64,000 nucleotides of DNA from DATLLJ01 sp035537875. Lineage in GTDB: Bacteria > Acidobacteriota > Vicinamibacteria > Vicinamibacterales > CAVVIG01. Position 1 is the first letter of the stretch. Each line of letters opens with the position of its first letter. A program made the position numbers and the translations under genes. Under the pieces are notes generated by a model, which saw only the letters and a program-made list of their open reading frames with translations, searched no databases and had not been told where the DNA came from. The DNA lies in NCBI GenBank assembly GCA_035537875.1, contig DATLLJ010000049.1, positions 17,649-81,648 on the forward strand, given 5' to 3'. Shown in pieces: positions 62,165 to 64,000 of this stretch.

Positions 62165-64000
62165 ATGCCTGCGACATCGAGACTGGTGCACTGGTCTAGT
62201 GAAACGGGATGCTACATAACCTGGGGCAAACCCGGGCAAGTCAGGCTTTGGCTGACAGTGGCTTCGGTGGTGCTGGGGTGTCTCTGGCCTTCATTGGGAG
62301 AAGCAGCAGGCCCAGTCACCCAACTTAGCGGGCTGGCGGGTTGTGTGAGTGATGATGGAACGAGCGGGAGTTGTGTGGATGGCCGCGGGCTGAGTGGTGC
62401 GGGCTGGGTCGCTGTAAGCCCCGACGGCCTGCATGTCTACGTGGCATCATTTGGCAGCTCGGCTGTGACGGCCTTTGCGCGCAACACGACTACGGGAGCC
62501 CTGACACAGCTGAGCGGTACTGCGGGCTGCGTGAGTGAGGATGGAACGGGGGGAACCTGTGCCGACGGCAGGGGACTTAGCGAGGCCGTCTCTGTAGTCG
62601 TGAGCCCAGACGGCAAGCATGTCTATGTAGCGTCACGTGTAAACACAGTCGCGGTATTTTCGCGCAACACGACTACGGGGGCTCTGACGCAGCTAGGCGG
62701 TGTTGCGGGCTGCGTGAGTGAGGATGGAACGGGGGGAACCTGTACGGACGGCAAAGGATTGGTGAGCCCTCGCACTGTTACAGTAAGTCCGGACGGTCAG
62801 AATGTTTATGTAGGCTCACATGGCGGCAGTTCGGTGGCGGTATTTGCCCGCGATTCAAATACCGGGGCCCTGGCGCAACTGGGCGGTACTGCGGGCTGCG
62901 TGAGTGAGGATGGAACGGGGGGAACCTGTACGGACGGCAAAGGGCTTCTAGGTGCTCGTGGCGTGGCAATGAGCCCCGACGGCCTGCATGTCTTTGTCGC
63001 CTCGCAAGACAACAACGCCGTAGCGGCATTTGCCCGGAACACGACTACGGGAGCCCTGACACAGCTGAGCGGTACTGCGGGCTGCGTGAGTGAGGATGGA
63101 ACGGGGGGAACCTGTGCCGACGGCAGGGGGCTTGTTGGTCCTATCCATGTGACAGTGAGCCCGGACGGCAGCCATGTTTATGTAGTCTCACGTGATAGCC
63201 ATTCGGTAGCGGTATTTGCCCGGAACACGAATACCGGAGCCCTGACGCAGCTGAGCGGTGCTGCAGGCTGCGTGAGTGAGGATGGAACAGGGGGAACCTG
63301 TGCCGACGGCAAGGGACTTGGACAAGCGGTCTTTCTGGAAGTGAGCTCGGACGGCAAGAACGTCTATGTGGCTTCGCAAGTGAGCAACGCAGTCGCGGTA
63401 TTTGCGCGGAACAGGACTACCGGGGCGTTGAGGCAGCTAAGCGGTGCTGCGGGCTGCGTGAGTGAGGATGGAACGGCGGGAACCTGTACGGACGGCAAAG
63501 GGCTTAACGGAGCCATCGGTGTGACTGTCAGCCCGGACGGGCAATACGTCTATGCTGTCTCCTATATCAGCGGCGCGATAAGTGTCTTTTCCCGAAGCAC
63601 CGATTTTGACCTAGTTGATTTCGATGGCGACGGCCGGAGTGATATTGGAGTCTACCGTGATGGGGCCTGGTTCATTATTCGCTCCTCGGATGGAGGGGGG
63701 ACGTCGGTCGGCTGGGGGACTGCCGGGGACATACCGGTGCCGGCGGACTATGACGGGGACGGAAAGTCAGACATTGCGGTCTACCGCAATGGGGCTTGGT
63801 TCATTATTCGCCCCTCGGATGGAGGGGGAACGTCGGTAGGCTGGGGAACTTCGGGGGACATACCGGTGGCAGCGGACTATGACGGGGACGGGAAGTCGGA
63901 CATTGCGGTGTACCGCAATGGCGACTGGTTCATGATTCGCTCCTCGGATGGAGGGGGGACGTCCGTAGGCTGGGGAACTGCCGGGGACATACCGGTGCCG
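62165..64000 (+). CDS. Giant secreted protein: seven near-identical propeller repeats plus DYDGDGKSD repeats (C-terminus beyond window)
   Basis: Open to the right edge, at least 612 aa. A basic N-terminus and hydrophobic stretch (LWLTVASVVLGCLWPSLGEA) form a signal peptide. Seven units of about 61-62 aa follow, each with QLSG-x-AGCVSEDGTGGTC-[AT]-DG-[KR]-GL, then VSPDG.HVYVAS and VAVFARNTTTGAL: a seven-bladed lactonase-type propeller with two Cys per blade. From about residue 480 an FG-GAP/VCBS-like array starts (DFDGDGRSDIGVYRDGAWFI, then PADYDGDGKSDIAVYRNGAW) with a 42-aa period and EF-hand-like Ca-binding DxDGDGxSD loops. Likely displayed on the surface or secreted for adhesion. ATG 62165 follows GGAGAAAGAACAGG; ATG 62138 is in frame too. 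Confidence 0.85.
   Translation, partial: MPATSRLVHWSSETGCYITWGKPGQVRLWLTVASVVLGCLWPSLGEAAGPVTQLSGLAGCVSDDGTSGSCVDGRGLSGAGWVAVSPDGLHVYVASFGSSAVTAFARNTTTGALTQLSGTAGCVSEDGTGGTCADGRGLSEAVSVVVSPDGKHVYVASRVNTVAVFSRNTTTGALTQLGGVAGCVSEDGTGGTCTDGKGLVSPRTVTVSPDGQNVYVGSHGGSSVAVFARDSNTGALAQLGGTAGCVSEDGTGGTCTDGKGLLGARGVAMSPDGLHVFVASQDNNAVAAFARNTTTGALTQLSGTAGCVSEDGTGGTCADGRGLVGPIHVTVSPDGSHVYVVSRDSHSVAVFARNTNTGALTQLSGAAGCVSEDGTGGTCADGKGLGQAVFLEVSSDGKNVYVASQVSNAVAVFARNRTTGALRQLSGAAGCVSEDGTAGTCTDGKGLNGAIGVTVSPDGQYVYAVSYISGAISVFSRSTDFDLVDFDGDGRSDIGVYRDGAWFIIRSSDGGGTSVGWGTAGDIPVPADYDGDGKSDIAVYRNGAWFIIRPSDGGGTSVGWGTSGDIPVAADYDGDGKSDIAVYRNGDWFMIRSSDGGGTSVGWGTAGDIPVP
62330..63520 (+). repeat. Seven tandem coding repeats of about 183-186 bp
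   Basis: The core GGCTGCGTGAGTGAGGATGG recurs near 62525, 62708, 62893, 63079, 63265 and 63448, with a diverged first copy near 62341. The following 15 bases (AACGGGGGGAACCTG) are also kept in most copies. Identity is much higher in the Cys/Gly core than in the strands between, and silent positions are conserved too, so units were probably homogenised recently by gene conversion or unequal crossing-over. Confidence 0.85.
63610..64000 (+). repeat. Tandem 126-bp coding repeats (DYDGDGKSD units)
   Basis: GACTATGACGGGGACGG recurs near 63747 and 63873 after a diverged first unit near 63616, giving a 126-bp (42-codon) period with almost identical sequence, including TCGGATGGAGGGGGGACGTC-type stretches. 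The array continues beyond the window. Confidence 0.85.

Noticed and set aside
62330..63520. Regular 183-186 bp repeats that could suggest a CRISPR or satellite array
   Set aside because: They lie in one open frame, have a period divisible by three and encode propeller blades; CRISPR repeats are far shorter.

Overview
The window looks like soil or sediment Acidobacteriota chromosome, most likely from the Vicinamibacteria (subdivision 6) lineage. That is an inference from the gene families: three Ser/Thr kinases fused to PD40 beta-propellers, an Oar-like TonB receptor with an N-terminal carboxypeptidase-regulatory domain, a paired DUF1592 cytochrome and DUF1552 protein, HupE/UreJ, many small lipoproteins, and high GC throughout except around 60.4-61.6 kb. 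No tRNA, rRNA, CRISPR array or phage was seen. Much of the window is secreted or membrane-facing.

Layout. 0-8.3 kb: a CHRD lipoprotein (cut by the window edge), a LprI-MliC fusion, an unusual pyruvate-kinase-like enzyme, a coupled porin/lipoprotein/CotH operon, and a convergent metallophosphoesterase. 8.3-17.9 kb: ABC exporter, alpha-glucan phosphorylase, YHS protein, polyphosphate:AMP phosphotransferase overlapping htpG, and a secreted protein with DVNGRL-type repeats. 18-23.8 kb: lipoprotein, IS110 relic, a duplicated helical secreted protein and a TonB receptor with one apparent frameshift. 23.9-31.5 kb: PD40 kinase 1, then a coupled run of flavin reductase, M20 peptidase and double-GNAT/cyclic-nucleotide-domain protein leading into ligA-ligB, a ring-cleavage dioxygenase. 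31.7-36.6 kb: DinB protein, two frameshifted genes (serine hydrolase, ion channel), and soxC-soxD. 37-41.8 kb: PD40 kinase 2, a streptogramin-lyase-like fragment and a sugar dehydrogenase.

41.8-44.5 kb is a graveyard: truncated LLM oxidoreductase, AbiEi-like relic, an intact-looking VapBC pair with a palindromic operator, SIR2-like relic, amidohydrolase fragment and IS91 relic. A 31-base repeat sits beside the truncated genes. 44.6-59.5 kb is intact again: RecQ, cytochrome c, a three-hairpin leader followed by the ankyrin/DUF1592/DUF1552 operon, a convergent HupE/NHL pair, PD40 kinase 3 (without a visible membrane segment) and a heme-fused streptogramin-lyase-like propeller. 60-64 kb: lipoprotein, kinase/TPR tail fragment, an AT-richer glycosyltransferase between near-identical short direct repeats, and the start of a giant secreted protein made of seven nearly identical propeller repeats followed by DYDGDGKSD repeats.

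How the genes may work together: phosphate handling recurs in the first 17 kb (O/P-type porin, CotH, secreted phosphoesterase, phosphorylase, polyphosphate transferase). Aromatic ring cleavage is centred on 27-31.5 kb. Extracellular electron-transfer or degradative functions (SoxCD, several cytochromes c, DUF1592/1552) fill the second half. Several apparent frameshifts fall in short G or C runs, so some pseudogenes may be sequencing errors.
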